A DNA stretch of 64,000 nucleotides from CAZYTM01 sp964649725 (GCA_964649725.1 CAZYTM010000001.1:248001-312000); one strand, 5' to 3'; positions 1 through 9,257 are shown, counted from the first letter of the stretch. Notes: generated by a model from the letters alone, not told the origin. Numbers and translations are program-made.

Positions 1-496
1 TGCCGACCCGCTGCCCCTCACCGCAGGTGAGCAGCCCGTTGATACTCCGTATGCCTAAGTCGAGCGGTTTGCGGATCGGCGTCCGGTGCATCGGATTGAC
101 CGGGATCGCATAGATAGGGAACTCCTCCCCGCTGCTGACCGGTCCCCCTGAGTCGATCGGATTGCCGAGACCGTCGATTACCCTCCCCAGCAGGGCCGGG
201 CCGACCAGCATCGAGGCTTTTTCCCTGCGAACTGTGATAAGGCTCCCCAACCCTACCCCACGCAGTTCACCAAGCGGCATGAGGAGTGTCTTGTTGTCGC
301 GGAACCCGACCACTTCAGCGAGAATAGGCTCACCTGCCTGAGAGTTTATTTCGCAAAGGGTACCTACCGCCGTCTCCGGGCAAAACCCTTCGATAACCAA
401 CCCCACCACCTGGGTCACCTTGCCATGGAACCTGATCGGTCTGACCTGGTCCAGTGCCGGCAGATAGCGATTTAGATCAATCTTCTTGAGCGCCAT
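1..496 (-). CDS. fliI: Flagellar export ATPase FliI, N-terminal part (gene cut by window edge)
   Basis: This is the first 165 residues of the ATPase that energises flagellar type III export at the cytoplasmic face of the basal body. The visible part starts MALKKIDLNRYL and covers the N-terminal beta-barrel plus the start of the catalytic domain. It contains LVGPALLGRVIDGLGNPID, typical of FliI and F1-like ATPases, and ends at GEGQRVG, just before where the Walker A loop would come. The ATG overlaps the 3' end of fliH by 20 nt, so the two are translationally coupled. It is the last visible gene of the flgB-to-fliI operon. Confidence 0.95.
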   Translation of the reverse strand, partial: MALKKIDLNRYLPALDQVRPIRFHGKVTQVVGLVIEGFCPETAVGTLCEINSQAGEPILAEVVGFRDNKTLLMPLGELRGVGLGSLITVRREKASMLVGPALLGRVIDGLGNPIDSGGPVSSGEEFPIYAIPVNPMHRTPIRKPLDLGIRSINGLLTCGEGQRVG

Positions 497-1277
497 GGCA
501 GTTTGCTCCATCGTCAGTAATATGGTCTAGACCGCAGAGGACCACCCGTTCCTCCATCAGCCGCCGGTATATCTCGTCCAACTGCGCCTCGATACGGGCA
601 TCGATAGAGCCCATCGCCGTATCGACCATGCAGCCGCAGCATGGCACGGTATCATCGGCCTTGAAGGTCATCCGTTTGTTTTCACTGTTGGGAAAGAGCT
701 GCTGCTCTTCTGTCAACAGCCGGTAATCGACAGGATTGAGTCTTATCACCAGCTCTTCTCGGTCTGCGGCGCTGTCGACCGCCGCCTTGATGATATTGGC
801 GAGGATCTTCCGGTCGAGGGATATCTCCTGCTGGATGATCTTTTTCGCCAGCATGATGGCAAGCTTGAGCAGGTCTTCTTCACTCTCCCGCAGTACCCGC
901 CCCCGTAACGAGAGGATAGCGGCGCGGGCATCGTCGAGGCAGCGGCAGCTGCTCGCCAGCATGTCACGGGCCTCCTGGCGACCCTGCTCCAACCCTTCGG
1001 CAAATGCACTCTGCAACCTGGCGGCAAGCTCTTCTTCGCTCATGTCAAAATGCACCCTGCCATGTTCAATTGTTTCATGTCCCTCTTGATTACCCCCATT
1101 GGAGCGGCGTTCACCGGCCGGGACAAAGGCAGCATCGCTCTCTATCACCAACGGCACAAACCCTTCTGCGGAAACAGGCTGGCTCCAGGATACCTCTTCC
1201 GACAGCGGCAGAAAGCCGGCCGGGACGATCTCCTCTGGCACCTTGCCAAGCTGTTTGAATATCTTAGACGAGGACAT
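477..1277 (-). CDS. fliH: Flagellar assembly protein FliH
   Basis: FliH is the stator-like negative regulator that binds FliI and brings it to the export gate. The product is 266 aa with a variable N-terminus, a Glu/Ala/Arg-rich helical middle (LQSAFAEGLEQGRQEARDML) and a C-terminal domain with the vacuolar-ATPase subunit E-like pattern (LAKKIIQQEISLDRKIL, then VIRLNPVDYRLL). I chose the ATG at 1277 (MSSSKIFKQLGK) because GGAGGGG lies 3 nt upstream. A longer reading frame reaches 1334 but would sit inside fliG. The chosen start overlaps the fliG stop by 14 nt. Family assignment is firm from context; sequence conservation in FliH is low. Confidence 0.93.
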   Translation of the reverse strand: MSSSKIFKQLGKVPEEIVPAGFLPLSEEVSWSQPVSAEGFVPLVIESDAAFVPAGERRSNGGNQEGHETIEHGRVHFDMSEEELAARLQSAFAEGLEQGRQEARDMLASSCRCLDDARAAILSLRGRVLRESEEDLLKLAIMLAKKIIQQEISLDRKILANIIKAAVDSAADREELVIRLNPVDYRLLTEEQQLFPNSENKRMTFKADDTVPCCGCMVDTAMGSIDARIEAQLDEIYRRLMEERVVLCGLDHITDDGANCHGAQED

Positions 1278-2256
1278 CGTCCCCTCCGCGACCGGCAATG
1301 ACCACTTTCCCCTCTTCCTCCATCCGCCGGACAATCTTGATGATCTCCGACTGCGCCTTTTCCACGTCCGACAGCCGGACCGGCCCCATCACCTCCAGGT
1401 CCTCCTTGATCATCTCGGCGGCACGGCTGGAGATATTGCGGAATATCTTGTCCTTGACATCTTCCGGCGAGGTCTTCATCGCCAGGGTCAGGGTATCGTT
1501 GGATACCTCGCGCATGATCGACTGGATGGCCCGGTCGTCCAGCTTGAAGATATCCTCGAAGGTGAAGAGATGCTTGCGGATGACCTCGGCCAGCGGCGGA
1601 TTGAGGACATCGAGGCGATCGAGGATCTGCTTCTCCTTGCTCCGGTCGAGATGATTGAACATATCGACCACCTTCTCCACCCCGCCGACCTTGAAGCGCT
1701 GTACGCCACCCATGGCAGTCAGCTCCTTCTTGATCACCTCATCGATGTCCGAGAGGATCTCCGGCGATATCTGGTCGACATCGGCGATCCTGATCACCAC
1801 TTCGGCCTGCAGTTCCTGCGGCAGATGGCTGATGATCTCGCTGGTCTGCTTCGGTTTCAGCTTGGCGACGATAACCGCGATCGTCTGGGGGTGTTCCGGG
1901 GAGAGGAAGTTGGCAATGGTCTTGGAGTCCATGTTGGCCAGCACATCTTCGATATCGCCAAAATTGGAGGAGTGGAGTTCGGCCAGGAGCATCTCGGCGC
2001 GTTGCGGACCGAGCGCCTTCTCCAGGATCTTCCGGACATGCTCGTCCCCTTTGGAAAAGAATCCCGATTCCGGGCTGGTGATATGGTTATACTCGGTCAC
2101 CACATCCTGTATGGTAGGCAGGTTTACGTGGCCGAGGGTCGCCATACTCTGGCTGATCTTCTTGATCTGCGAGTCCTCCAGATGCTGGAAGACTTTACTG
2201 GTCGCCTCGGTACCGACGTAAAGAAGTAATATGGCGGCCTTTTCCGCTCCGGTCAT
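1264..2256 (-). CDS. fliG: Flagellar motor switch protein FliG
   Basis: FliG is the C-ring protein that links FliF to FliM and carries the torque helix contacted by MotA. The 330 residues show all three FliG domains. The N-terminal part (AEKAAILLLYVGTEATSKVF) binds FliF. The middle domain has the EHPQTIAVIVAKLKP motif. The C-terminal domain has LDDRAIQSIMREVSNDTLTL, in which the charged residues correspond to the torque-generating helix. Length matches the family. It follows fliF by 29 nt and overlaps fliH. Confidence 0.97.
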   Translation of the reverse strand: MTGAEKAAILLLYVGTEATSKVFQHLEDSQIKKISQSMATLGHVNLPTIQDVVTEYNHITSPESGFFSKGDEHVRKILEKALGPQRAEMLLAELHSSNFGDIEDVLANMDSKTIANFLSPEHPQTIAVIVAKLKPKQTSEIISHLPQELQAEVVIRIADVDQISPEILSDIDEVIKKELTAMGGVQRFKVGGVEKVVDMFNHLDRSKEKQILDRLDVLNPPLAEVIRKHLFTFEDIFKLDDRAIQSIMREVSNDTLTLAMKTSPEDVKDKIFRNISSRAAEMIKEDLEVMGPVRLSDVEKAQSEIIKIVRRMEEEGKVVIAGRGGDDVLV

Positions 2257-2285
2257 AACAATCCTCTAGTGCTGTTCAGCTCAGG

Positions 2286-3863
2286 TCAGTTTTTACTTTC
2301 CAGCCAGTTCTGCACCACTTGTGCCGTCTGATAAGGCTCATGCTTGATCTTTTCGATCAGCTCCATCTGTGATGCCCCCTGCTGGGTCAATTGACTTTTC
2401 TGCTGGTTGAGTAGCTGCTTCATAACGTCGTCAGGCGATTCCATGGCAGCAAAATCGGTCTTCGACGATGCTATGATTCTGAGCATGGGGCGGATCACCA
2501 GTATCAGCAGGGCAAGAAACCCCAGTCCGATCAAACCGTTCTTCAAAAGCGCCAGGAATATCGGTGCCTGCCACCAGGCCGCATCACTGCTGCTACCTGC
2601 TTCGCCGACCTCCTGGAAGGGGATGTTGGCGACCGTGACCTGATCCCCCCGGTCAGCGTTGAAACCGACTGCACTCTTCACCAGTGCCTCGATCTTCTGC
2701 AGTTCATCCGGGGTACGGGGGAGATATTTCGCTTTGGCTGCTGCTCCACCCTCCTTGGCTGCTGCCGGCGCTTCATACTTGCCGTCGACCAGAATGGCTA
2801 CCGAGACCTTGGTCAGGGTGCCGACCGGCTCGATGGTACGGGCGGTCAGTCGGCTCACTTCATAGTTGAGGGTCTCGTCGCTCTTGGTCCCGCCGTTGTT
2901 CGAGCCGGCAGCTGGGGCGGTCCGCCCCAGATTGCTCTGTACCCCTGGCACCCCTGACGCCAGGGTGGTCGAACCACCTTTTTCTTCGCTCCGCTGCTCG
3001 CTCCGGACTGCAGCAGCTTCCGGGTCATATCGTTCTTCGAACTTGTCTACCTGCTTGAAATCAAAGGTCGACGCTACCCTGGCGACCGACTTGCCCTGGC
3101 CAACGACTTTGTCCAGCAGGCTCTGCAACTTCTCCTCCTGGTTCTTTTCAAAATTCCTCTTGGTCTCCATCATATTGCTGGTCATCTTGCTGGTGGCGTC
3201 ACTCTCCCCACCCCGGCTCAATATCTTGCCGCGGCTGTCGATTACGTTCACCTGGTCAGTCCCCATCCCCTCAACCGATGATGCAACCAGGTGGACGATA
3301 CCCTGCACCTCGTTATCGCGCAGGGAGCGACTCCCTTTCATCTTCAGCACCACCGAGGCGGTCGGCGGCTTTTCGCTATCCTTGAAGAGCGATTTTTCCG
3401 GAATTGCCAGATGGACGCGCGCCTGTTCCACGCCGGAGATCTGGGCGATGGTGCGGGAGAGTTCCCCCTGCAGGGCACGTTGATAATTGAGTTTCTGCAC
3501 GAACTCGGTCATGCCGAAGTTCTTCCGGTCAAAAATCTCGAAACCGACCCCGCCACCCTGGGGGAGCCCTTCTGAAGCAAGGCTCAGGCGCAGATCGTAG
3601 ACCTTGTCGGCCGGCACCATGACTGCCTTGCCATCAGCAGCGATCTCGTAGGGGACCTTCTGCTCCTTCAGTTTCCTGACGATTTCGCCGGCATCCTCGC
3701 TGGAGAGATTGGCAAAGAGCGGCCGGAAATCGGTCCGGTTGGCGACCATGACCAGAATGCCCAGCACTGCCGCTGAGAGGGCTACCACCCCCACTACTAC
3801 CCAGCGGCGGGCCGGCGGCAGAGCCAGAAACGGGGCAAAGATATTTTTCGTTCCTTCAACCAT
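2286..3863 (-). CDS. fliF: Flagellar MS-ring protein FliF
   Basis: FliF forms the MS ring in the inner membrane and is the first part of the basal body to assemble. The 525-aa product has an N-terminal membrane segment (about 20-42), the duplicated ring-building motifs of the secretin/YscJ type (GEIVRKLKEQKVPYEI; RVHLAIPEKSLF), a low-complexity Gly/Ala/Ser linker around 300-325, and a second membrane segment near 430-455 (LKNGLIGLGFLALLILV). The C-terminal tail is the FliG-binding part. ATG 3863 has GGAG 6 nt upstream. A GTG at 3875 is possible but would overlap that site. Confidence 0.96.
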   Translation of the reverse strand: MVEGTKNIFAPFLALPPARRWVVVGVVALSAAVLGILVMVANRTDFRPLFANLSSEDAGEIVRKLKEQKVPYEIAADGKAVMVPADKVYDLRLSLASEGLPQGGGVGFEIFDRKNFGMTEFVQKLNYQRALQGELSRTIAQISGVEQARVHLAIPEKSLFKDSEKPPTASVVLKMKGSRSLRDNEVQGIVHLVASSVEGMGTDQVNVIDSRGKILSRGGESDATSKMTSNMMETKRNFEKNQEEKLQSLLDKVVGQGKSVARVASTFDFKQVDKFEERYDPEAAAVRSEQRSEEKGGSTTLASGVPGVQSNLGRTAPAAGSNNGGTKSDETLNYEVSRLTARTIEPVGTLTKVSVAILVDGKYEAPAAAKEGGAAAKAKYLPRTPDELQKIEALVKSAVGFNADRGDQVTVANIPFQEVGEAGSSSDAAWWQAPIFLALLKNGLIGLGFLALLILVIRPMLRIIASSKTDFAAMESPDDVMKQLLNQQKSQLTQQGASQMELIEKIKHEPYQTAQVVQNWLESKN

Positions 3864-3930
3864 GACAAACTCCACTACATTCAGTTCTAGATGATGAGAC
3901 TTTTGCGTTATTAATTAAAAACCTGCTCCA

Positions 3931-4239
3931 TCACACCTGCATCCGCATAACTTCCTGATAAGCCTCCAGCGCCTTGTTCCTCACCTGGGTGAGGAACTGG
4001 AAGGAGATGCTCGACTTTTCCATGGCGATTATCGCTTCATGGAGGTTGCGGCTCTCGCCGGTCGCCAAACCCTGTATCGCCTTGTCCGATTCCTGCTGCA
4101 GGCTGTTGACCTTATCCACCATGTCGCCGATCACCTTGCCAAAATCCTCCTTGACAGGTTGGGGCTTGGTCTTGCCTGGCTGCGTCGAAGGGAAGGCCGG
4201 GGTTATGCCAAAACCGCTCTCTACCCCTTTGATTACCAT
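3931..4239 (-). CDS. fliE: Flagellar hook-basal body protein FliE
   Basis: FliE is the small adaptor that joins the MS ring to the proximal rod. The 102-aa product has the usual FliE layout: a poorly conserved N-terminus and a helical C-terminus (ATGESRNLHEAIIAMEKSSI, then FLTQVRNKALEAYQEVMRMQV) that closely fits the family signature. A GGAGG lies 5 nt before the ATG. It sits between flgC and fliF, the standard order flgB-flgC-fliE-fliF. Confidence 0.95.
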   Translation of the reverse strand: MVIKGVESGFGITPAFPSTQPGKTKPQPVKEDFGKVIGDMVDKVNSLQQESDKAIQGLATGESRNLHEAIIAMEKSSISFQFLTQVRNKALEAYQEVMRMQV

Positions 4240-4363
4240 CTGCGCCTCCGCACTTTTTTCATAAGGTTTTCACCATTTCGGTCGATATATTGAACAGGAC
4301 TCCTTCTGCAATATATCCGCCTGGAGCCGACACCACCCCGGGGGGCGGATTGACCAGCCGTTA

Positions 4364-4801
4364 TCAGCGACCGATCTCCAGGGTCTTCATGGCCATGCTC
4401 TTGGCCGCCTGGGAAGCTGTGACATTCGCCTCATAGGCGCGGGTGGCACTGATCATGTCGGCCATCTCCTCCACCACGTTGACATTAGGGAACGCCACAT
4501 AGCCATTGGCATCGGCATCGGGATGCTGTGGGTCATACTGCATCCGGGGCGGATTCTGGTCCTCGGCTATCTGCACTACTCCGACCTGACGCAGATTCTG
4601 GCGCTGGACCCGGTTTAAAGCAGAGCTGAACGACTCGGCCAGCGGCAGGGCGGAGAAGACCGCATCCTTGCGCCGGTAAGGCCCACCCTCAGGGGTCCTG
4701 GTGGAGCTGGCATTGGCCAGATTGCTGGAGATAAGGTTCATCCTGGTCCGTTCGGCAGTCATCGCCGAGGAGCTGACGTCAAGCGCCGTGAAAAAGTCCA
4801 T
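4364..4801 (-). CDS. flgC: Flagellar basal-body rod protein FlgC
   Basis: FlgC is a proximal rod protein exported through the flagellar secretion system. The 145-aa product starts with the rod/hook N-terminal helix (MDFFTALDVSSSAMTAERTR) and NLISSNLANASSTRT. It ends with the conserved heptad-rich helix (MADMISATRAYEANVTASQA). The middle PNVNVVEEM motif is typical of FlgC. The ATG directly abuts the TAA stop of flgB. The 125 nt between this stop and the fliE ATG include a GC-rich stretch but no clear terminator. Confidence 0.96.
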   Translation of the reverse strand: MDFFTALDVSSSAMTAERTRMNLISSNLANASSTRTPEGGPYRRKDAVFSALPLAESFSSALNRVQRQNLRQVGVVQIAEDQNPPRMQYDPQHPDADANGYVAFPNVNVVEEMADMISATRAYEANVTASQAAKSMAMKTLEIGR

Positions 4802-5218
4802 TTAGTTACCCCCTTTGATGGCATATTTCAGACCTTCAAATTTTTTTGCCAACATCTGCGCCGAGGCGTTGAACATCACCTGATTGGCGACCATCCGCCC
4901 CATCTCATGCTCCAGCTCTACGGCATTTCCGTCACGACCGACTGAATCAGCCGGCTCTTCCACCACCTTCCCCTGCACCTCTTTGAGGTTAGCGGCACTC
5001 CCCTTGAGAGGGATATGCCTGGGGTTGGTAACTGCTGGCGACCCCTTCCCCTTGAGGGCCTGTTTCAGCTCCCCCTCGAAGGAGAGATTGGCCGGGATAT
5101 AGCCAGGGGTTTCGGCATTGGCCAGATTGCCGGAGATATAGTTATGATTTCTGGCGCGCAGGTCGACACTCTTACCAAGTAGTTCCACAGTTGTTCCGAA
5201 TATTCCGTCCAGTGGCAT
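4802..5218 (-). CDS. flgB: Flagellar basal-body rod protein FlgB
   Basis: FlgB is the proximal rod protein closest to the MS ring. The 138-aa product carries the rod/hook signature NYISGNLANAETPGYIPANL and the FlgB C-terminal helix (MVANQVMFNASAQMLAKKFE). AAAGGAGG precedes the ATG by 5 nt. It is the first gene of the rod/MS-ring/C-ring/ATPase run. The 127 nt upstream, before the TPR gene, must hold a promoter if flgB is not read through from upstream. I could not find a -24/-12 site with correct spacing there. Confidence 0.96.
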   Translation of the reverse strand: MPLDGIFGTTVELLGKSVDLRARNHNYISGNLANAETPGYIPANLSFEGELKQALKGKGSPAVTNPRHIPLKGSAANLKEVQGKVVEEPADSVGRDGNAVELEHEMGRMVANQVMFNASAQMLAKKFEGLKYAIKGGN

Positions 5219-5345
5219 GGCGACCTCCTTTCCACTTTAGCTCAGGGAGCAATTCCTGTACCAGTTAAATTGTCGTTAAATAACGGCTGGTTACAAAACT
5301 GCAACGGCATCCTGCCAGATTACCCGCACCTTTTTTTTGACTCTG

Positions 5346-7517
5346 TCATTTATTTGACTTATTGGCACCTATCCTGGCGATGCGTTCCTGCCAATCCAGC
5401 TCTGCCAGGCCCTGGGCGGCAAGTTTCTGCCAGACCTGATCCCGCCCCTCCTGGACCAGCTGCTCCCACTGTTGCCGGGCCAGGTTACGCCGGCCGGCCC
5501 CCTTCTCCAGCTCTCCCATCTTGTAGAGAAACTGGTCCCGTTGGTCTACTGCGGCAATCTCCAGACCTCTGCGGCATACTGTCAAAGCCTGGTCAAAGGC
5601 GCCCCGGGCACCGCAGCTGGCCGCTGTCACAAAGTAGGCATCAGCAAGCAGTGCTGAACCACCTCCACGACCTTCCTGTTCTGCTATGAACCGCCGCATC
5701 GCCCCCTCGGCCTGAACATGTCCACCTTCATGCGCCAGCGCCTTGCCGAGATAATAGAAGCTTTCAGCCCAGGCAGGGCGGCTATCTGTTTTCTGCAGCC
5801 AGGCCAATGCACGTTTTACCTGCCCCATATCACCTTTCATATAGCCTGCCCAACCGAGATGTTCCTGCACATGCGCCCCCCCTGATTGGCCGGGGAACCT
5901 TTGCAGATAGGCAGCCGCTGCCTTTTCCGAAGTCGCCAGGTCGGCAAGTGCCATGGCATCGTCAAGCACCCGGTTATAGAGGAAAGGGGCGGCAGCAGCA
6001 GCCCATTCACGTTCGGCAAGTCTGCTGAAGAGGTCAAGTTCGCCTTTCATCACTCCGACAGTACTGAACGCCTCGGCCAATCTGGCAGCGAATTCAGAAT
6101 CGGTAAAACAACGGGCCAGATAATCCCTGTTGTTCTGCGCCATCTCTACCAGCCCTGCATAATCCTGGCTGGCATAGAGCACCCGATAGAGGGGGAGCAG
6201 CAGCTCCTCGCGCATGCTTTTGACAATGGTGACGTAGACCCCGCGCGGATAGCGTTTCTCGTACTGGGTAACCAGTTCGAGTGCTACTTTTTCCGCCCCG
6301 TAGAGTGATTCAAGAAGTGCGATTTTGAACTGTGCCTCCTCTCGCAGCGTCGCATCACCAGAGCCGGCAGCGATCTTCTGATAATCGGCCACAACTTCAC
6401 GATATCCGGCTAGATTCGTGGCAAACAGGCGCCGGTCGGCCAGGCGCATCGCTGATTGCATGGCAGCGGCACTCTCCGGGAAAAGGGTAGTTACATTCCG
6501 ATAGAGAGCCACTGCTTGCATTTCCAGCCCCTGCCGGGCCATGATATCCGCCAGCCGGGTCAACAGGAGCGTCGCTACGTGGCGGTCGGAAGTCTGGCTG
6601 ATGAGCCTTACCAGGATGCGTCGAGCCTCGGCAAGGGAACCTGACCTAGCTACCGTATCAGCATAGGCAAAGGTGATAGCCGGACTCTGCAGCAGATATT
6701 CCGGTAACAGCTTTTCCCCCTCCCGAAATGCCTGCAGCGCTGCCGGATAGTTCTGCAAACGGTAACGTGCCTCCCCGAGCCGGTAGCTTACCAACCCGCG
6801 CAAGGGGACCCCCTGCTGCTGCAGCCAGCTGAATATCTCTTCCGCCTCGGTCCCTCTCCCCTTATAGAGCATTGCTTCGCCAGCCTGAAACAGCTTGAGG
6901 GCTTTTTCGTCAAGGGCTTTTTCCAGAACCTGTCGGTCAGTGGGCTGAAAGGACAGTCCTGTTTTAACCGGCAGATCGAACTCCCGGATGAATCTTCCCG
7001 CCCCGCTCCAGATCCGCTCCCGCTCAGGCCTGATCGGCAGTGAATCGACCTGGCGAAACGAACGCCCCACCTCCAGGATCACCAGGTTCATCTCCTTAAC
7101 CTCGCGAATCCTTATTCCGGTCCCCTCCTTGCGCAGCGACACGGTGCAGCTAACCACCGGGCCACGCTGGGTTATCGTCACCCCATCGATATACTTGTCA
7201 TTATAGCGGCGCAGCTTTCTGAACAGCGGCGACTCTGCCTGGGGGAAGGTGATACGGGCAGTGCGGCGTGAAGGAGAGGAAATCTGATAAGGAGGTGAGG
7301 AGTTGAATTTCAGAATAATGCCGGTACCGGCAGCACGGGTGCGGATCTCCACCTGGCGTAAATGTGCCACCTGGGTGGCACTCGCCGCTATCGGCAAAAC
7401 CCAGGCAGAGGCGATTACCAGCATTACCAGCCCAGCCAGCCTGATACCGCTGCACCCCTCTCCAGCTCTTACCTTCATTTCCGGCAATCGCTCTGGCAAG
7501 TGAGACCTCTGCCGCAT
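5346..7517 (-). CDS. Exported TPR-repeat protein beside flagellar genes
   Basis: I recognise the architecture but not a named gene. The 723-aa product has an N-terminal hydrophobic segment at about 25-47 ending in an ASA signal-peptidase-like site. A beta-rich AMIN-like domain follows (about 55-160; VEIRTRAAGTGIILKFNSSP). Then come many helical TPR-like units from about 200 to the end (for example GLVSYRLGEARYRLQNYPAA). ATG 7517 is preferred over the adjacent TTG because GGAG lies 8 nt upstream of it. The likely location is periplasmic or outer-membrane associated. Its place between chemotaxis-like genes and flgB suggests a role in flagellar or envelope assembly; that is inference. Confidence 0.8.
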   Translation of the reverse strand: MRQRSHLPERLPEMKVRAGEGCSGIRLAGLVMLVIASAWVLPIAASATQVAHLRQVEIRTRAAGTGIILKFNSSPPYQISSPSRRTARITFPQAESPLFRKLRRYNDKYIDGVTITQRGPVVSCTVSLRKEGTGIRIREVKEMNLVILEVGRSFRQVDSLPIRPERERIWSGAGRFIREFDLPVKTGLSFQPTDRQVLEKALDEKALKLFQAGEAMLYKGRGTEAEEIFSWLQQQGVPLRGLVSYRLGEARYRLQNYPAALQAFREGEKLLPEYLLQSPAITFAYADTVARSGSLAEARRILVRLISQTSDRHVATLLLTRLADIMARQGLEMQAVALYRNVTTLFPESAAAMQSAMRLADRRLFATNLAGYREVVADYQKIAAGSGDATLREEAQFKIALLESLYGAEKVALELVTQYEKRYPRGVYVTIVKSMREELLLPLYRVLYASQDYAGLVEMAQNNRDYLARCFTDSEFAARLAEAFSTVGVMKGELDLFSRLAEREWAAAAAPFLYNRVLDDAMALADLATSEKAAAAYLQRFPGQSGGAHVQEHLGWAGYMKGDMGQVKRALAWLQKTDSRPAWAESFYYLGKALAHEGGHVQAEGAMRRFIAEQEGRGGGSALLADAYFVTAASCGARGAFDQALTVCRRGLEIAAVDQRDQFLYKMGELEKGAGRRNLARQQWEQLVQEGRDQVWQKLAAQGLAELDWQERIARIGANKSNK

Positions 7518-7630
7518 CAATTCTTCTCCTTATCTGCTATCCTGCTCAACAAGGCAAAAGCTGTGCCGCTCCCTGTCAGCCCGCCAAACTGAGGCCACAG
7601 GGAGCAGAGCGCAACAGCAGCAATTATAAG

Positions 7631-7667
7631 TGTCAAAATCGCTATGGTTGATGACTGATTTTTGACA
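7631..7667. repeat. Imperfect inverted repeat between pseudo-receiver gene and TPR gene
   Basis: TGTCAAAATC (7631-7640) and GATTTTTGACA (7657-7667) are inverted copies with one extra T. The same TGTCAAAATC occurs again at 9723-9732, in the gap upstream of cheY. This could be a weak mRNA hairpin or a protein-binding site ahead of the TPR gene. Confidence 0.4.
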
Positions 7668-7707
7668 GCAGCAGTGGGGAGAGGTCGATCTTGAGGGATT
7701 TGCCTTG

Positions 7708-8733
7708 TCAGGCGGCTTTGAGGGTTTTATTCACCTTGCTGACGAGCTCATCCGGTTGATACGGTTTGACGATAATGTCCCTGGCGCCATACTTCAGTGC
7801 CTTCAGGACGGCGGTGCGGGTCCACTGCCGGGCACAGATGATGACCGGCAGGGGAGACCCCGACCGCAGGGAGCTGATTCTGACACAGTGGGCCAGTTCC
7901 CGCTCCTCGGTATCAGGCAGGCCGATGATCGCCATTCTTGTCTCTGCCTGGCCGACTATCTCCCGCACATCCTCGTCAAGGGTCGTATCGATCACCTTGA
8001 ATCCGCCAGCTAAAAGCATCTCCTTTACCTGCTGCCGCTCCTGCTCATCCTCCTCCATGAAGAGGATGGTCGCATCCAGAATCCCAGTCGACACGGCTGC
8101 GGCAGCTCCACCCCCCTCTCCTGCCTCGGCAGTAGCCTCTGTATCTGCCGCAACAGCCGGTGGGTCGAACAGATTCGCCAACGATACCGGCATCAGTATG
8201 TCGAGCCGGTCTGTCTCCTGCCCCTCCATCAAGAGCCGGGAACGGAAGAGGAAAAATTCGCCGTCTGGTAACGGCTCCTGCTCGCTCAGATCATCAATGC
8301 CAGGGACGAATTTTTTCGGGGTGAGGAGTTTGAGATGGACCTTGTTGGGGAGATTCGGTTTGAGTACCGAATTGAAAGAACCGATGATCTGGTTCATGAT
8401 CTCGGAAAATGCATCAATATCATCTACTTCAAGGATTGCCAGTTTTCTCTTTTCCGAGATCCTTGCCGGCGGGATCCCGAGCAACAGGCCGCTGAAGAGG
8501 ATGGCATCGCGCAGCGAAAATATCATGTAGAACTGGCCGGGATACTCCTCCTTTGAATCAACACTGACAATAAATATTGCATCATCCATGTCAGCAAAGT
8601 AAGTCGCCTTGTTGGTCGTCAGGGAATCGCTCGCCTCATTGGCAAGTGTCTGTCCAAGCAGCATGCTGCTCTCTTCCCCGGCCTGTTTGAGGGCGGCATC
8701 GAGAACTGTCTGCAGGTTATTGTAGGGAGCCAT
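7708..8733 (-). CDS. CheX/CheC-like domain fused to a receiver domain lacking the phosphoacceptor Asp
   Basis: The product is about 341 aa. The N-terminal two-thirds looks like the CheC/CheX/FliY phosphatase fold. It has a conserved-looking helix FSEIMNQIIGSFN with the E-x-x-N-x-x-x-G pattern that forms the CheC/CheX active site. The C-terminal 120 residues are receiver-like: ILFMEEDEQ for the acidic pocket and IIVKPYQPDELV for the conserved Lys. The aspartate position reads AIIGLPD, so Gly replaces Asp, and the Thr/Ser position is also lost (VIICARQ). It should not be phosphorylated in the usual way. ATG 8733 is used; a TTG at 8748 overlaps the cheX stop. Confidence 0.75.
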   Translation of the reverse strand: MAPYNNLQTVLDAALKQAGEESSMLLGQTLANEASDSLTTNKATYFADMDDAIFIVSVDSKEEYPGQFYMIFSLRDAILFSGLLLGIPPARISEKRKLAILEVDDIDAFSEIMNQIIGSFNSVLKPNLPNKVHLKLLTPKKFVPGIDDLSEQEPLPDGEFFLFRSRLLMEGQETDRLDILMPVSLANLFDPPAVAADTEATAEAGEGGGAAAAVSTGILDATILFMEEDEQERQQVKEMLLAGGFKVIDTTLDEDVREIVGQAETRMAIIGLPDTEERELAHCVRISSLRSGSPLPVIICARQWTRTAVLKALKYGARDIIVKPYQPDELVSKVNKTLKAA

Positions 8734-8744
8734 GGCTGCCCCGC

Positions 8745-9257
8745 TCAAATCATCTCTTTGCGCAGCTTAAGCCCAACCAGAAAGCGTTCCCCTTCATTGG
8801 TGAACGGTATGACCACACAGTCGCTGTCAGACATGGCATTGACTGTATACTCTTCACCGGAGATGACCGTAGGGATGGATAGATTGATGTCGAGTCCACC
8901 CTTGGAGAGTACCTGCTTCACATAGCCGCCAAGCATGTTGGCTATCTCGCCAAGGGCATCGTTGACATCCTCGCCGACCTCGTCCACTTCCATGCCGAGC
9001 ATGTTCGAAGTGATCCGCAGGGCAAAGCTCAAGGGGCAGTGTATGGAGAGAATCCCCGTATAGGTACCGGCCAGCCCCACCATACCGGTAACACTGCAGT
9101 GGAAATGGGTCACCGGTTCGGATAGGGGGTAGCAGTCTTCCAGATCCATCATCACCATGGTACCGAAGACCTCTTTGGTGGCATGGATTACGTAACCAGC
9201 CAGATCCGCCTCCTCCATCCGGGCCGATTGGGAAACAGCCTTGCTCAGAGCGGTCAT
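8745..9257 (-). CDS. cheX: CheX-like chemotaxis phosphatase
   Basis: CheX dephosphorylates CheY-P in the cytoplasm. The 170-aa product fits the family in length. It contains the active-site helix DALGEIANMLGGYVK with the conserved Glu and Asn, and the repeated beta-strand pattern of the fold (GLAGTYTGILSIHCPLSFAL). The gene overlaps the upstream cheY stop by 4 nt (ATGA), so the CheY and its presumed phosphatase are coupled. Family known: CheC/CheX/FliY. Inference: it acts on the adjacent CheY. Confidence 0.85.
   Translation of the reverse strand: MTALSKAVSQSARMEEADLAGYVIHATKEVFGTMVMMDLEDCYPLSEPVTHFHCSVTGMVGLAGTYTGILSIHCPLSFALRITSNMLGMEVDEVGEDVNDALGEIANMLGGYVKQVLSKGGLDINLSIPTVISGEEYTVNAMSDSDCVVIPFTNEGERFLVGLKLRKEMI

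Noticed and set aside
477..1334. Longer fliH start at 1334
   Set aside because: It would lie inside fliG and lacks a ribosome site; ATG 1277 has GGAGGGG just before it.
5300..5317. Sigma54-like -24/-12 site upstream of flgB (TGGCAGGATGCCGTTGCA on the minus strand)
   Set aside because: The spacing between GG and GC is 12 nt instead of 10, so sigma54 RNA polymerase should not use it.
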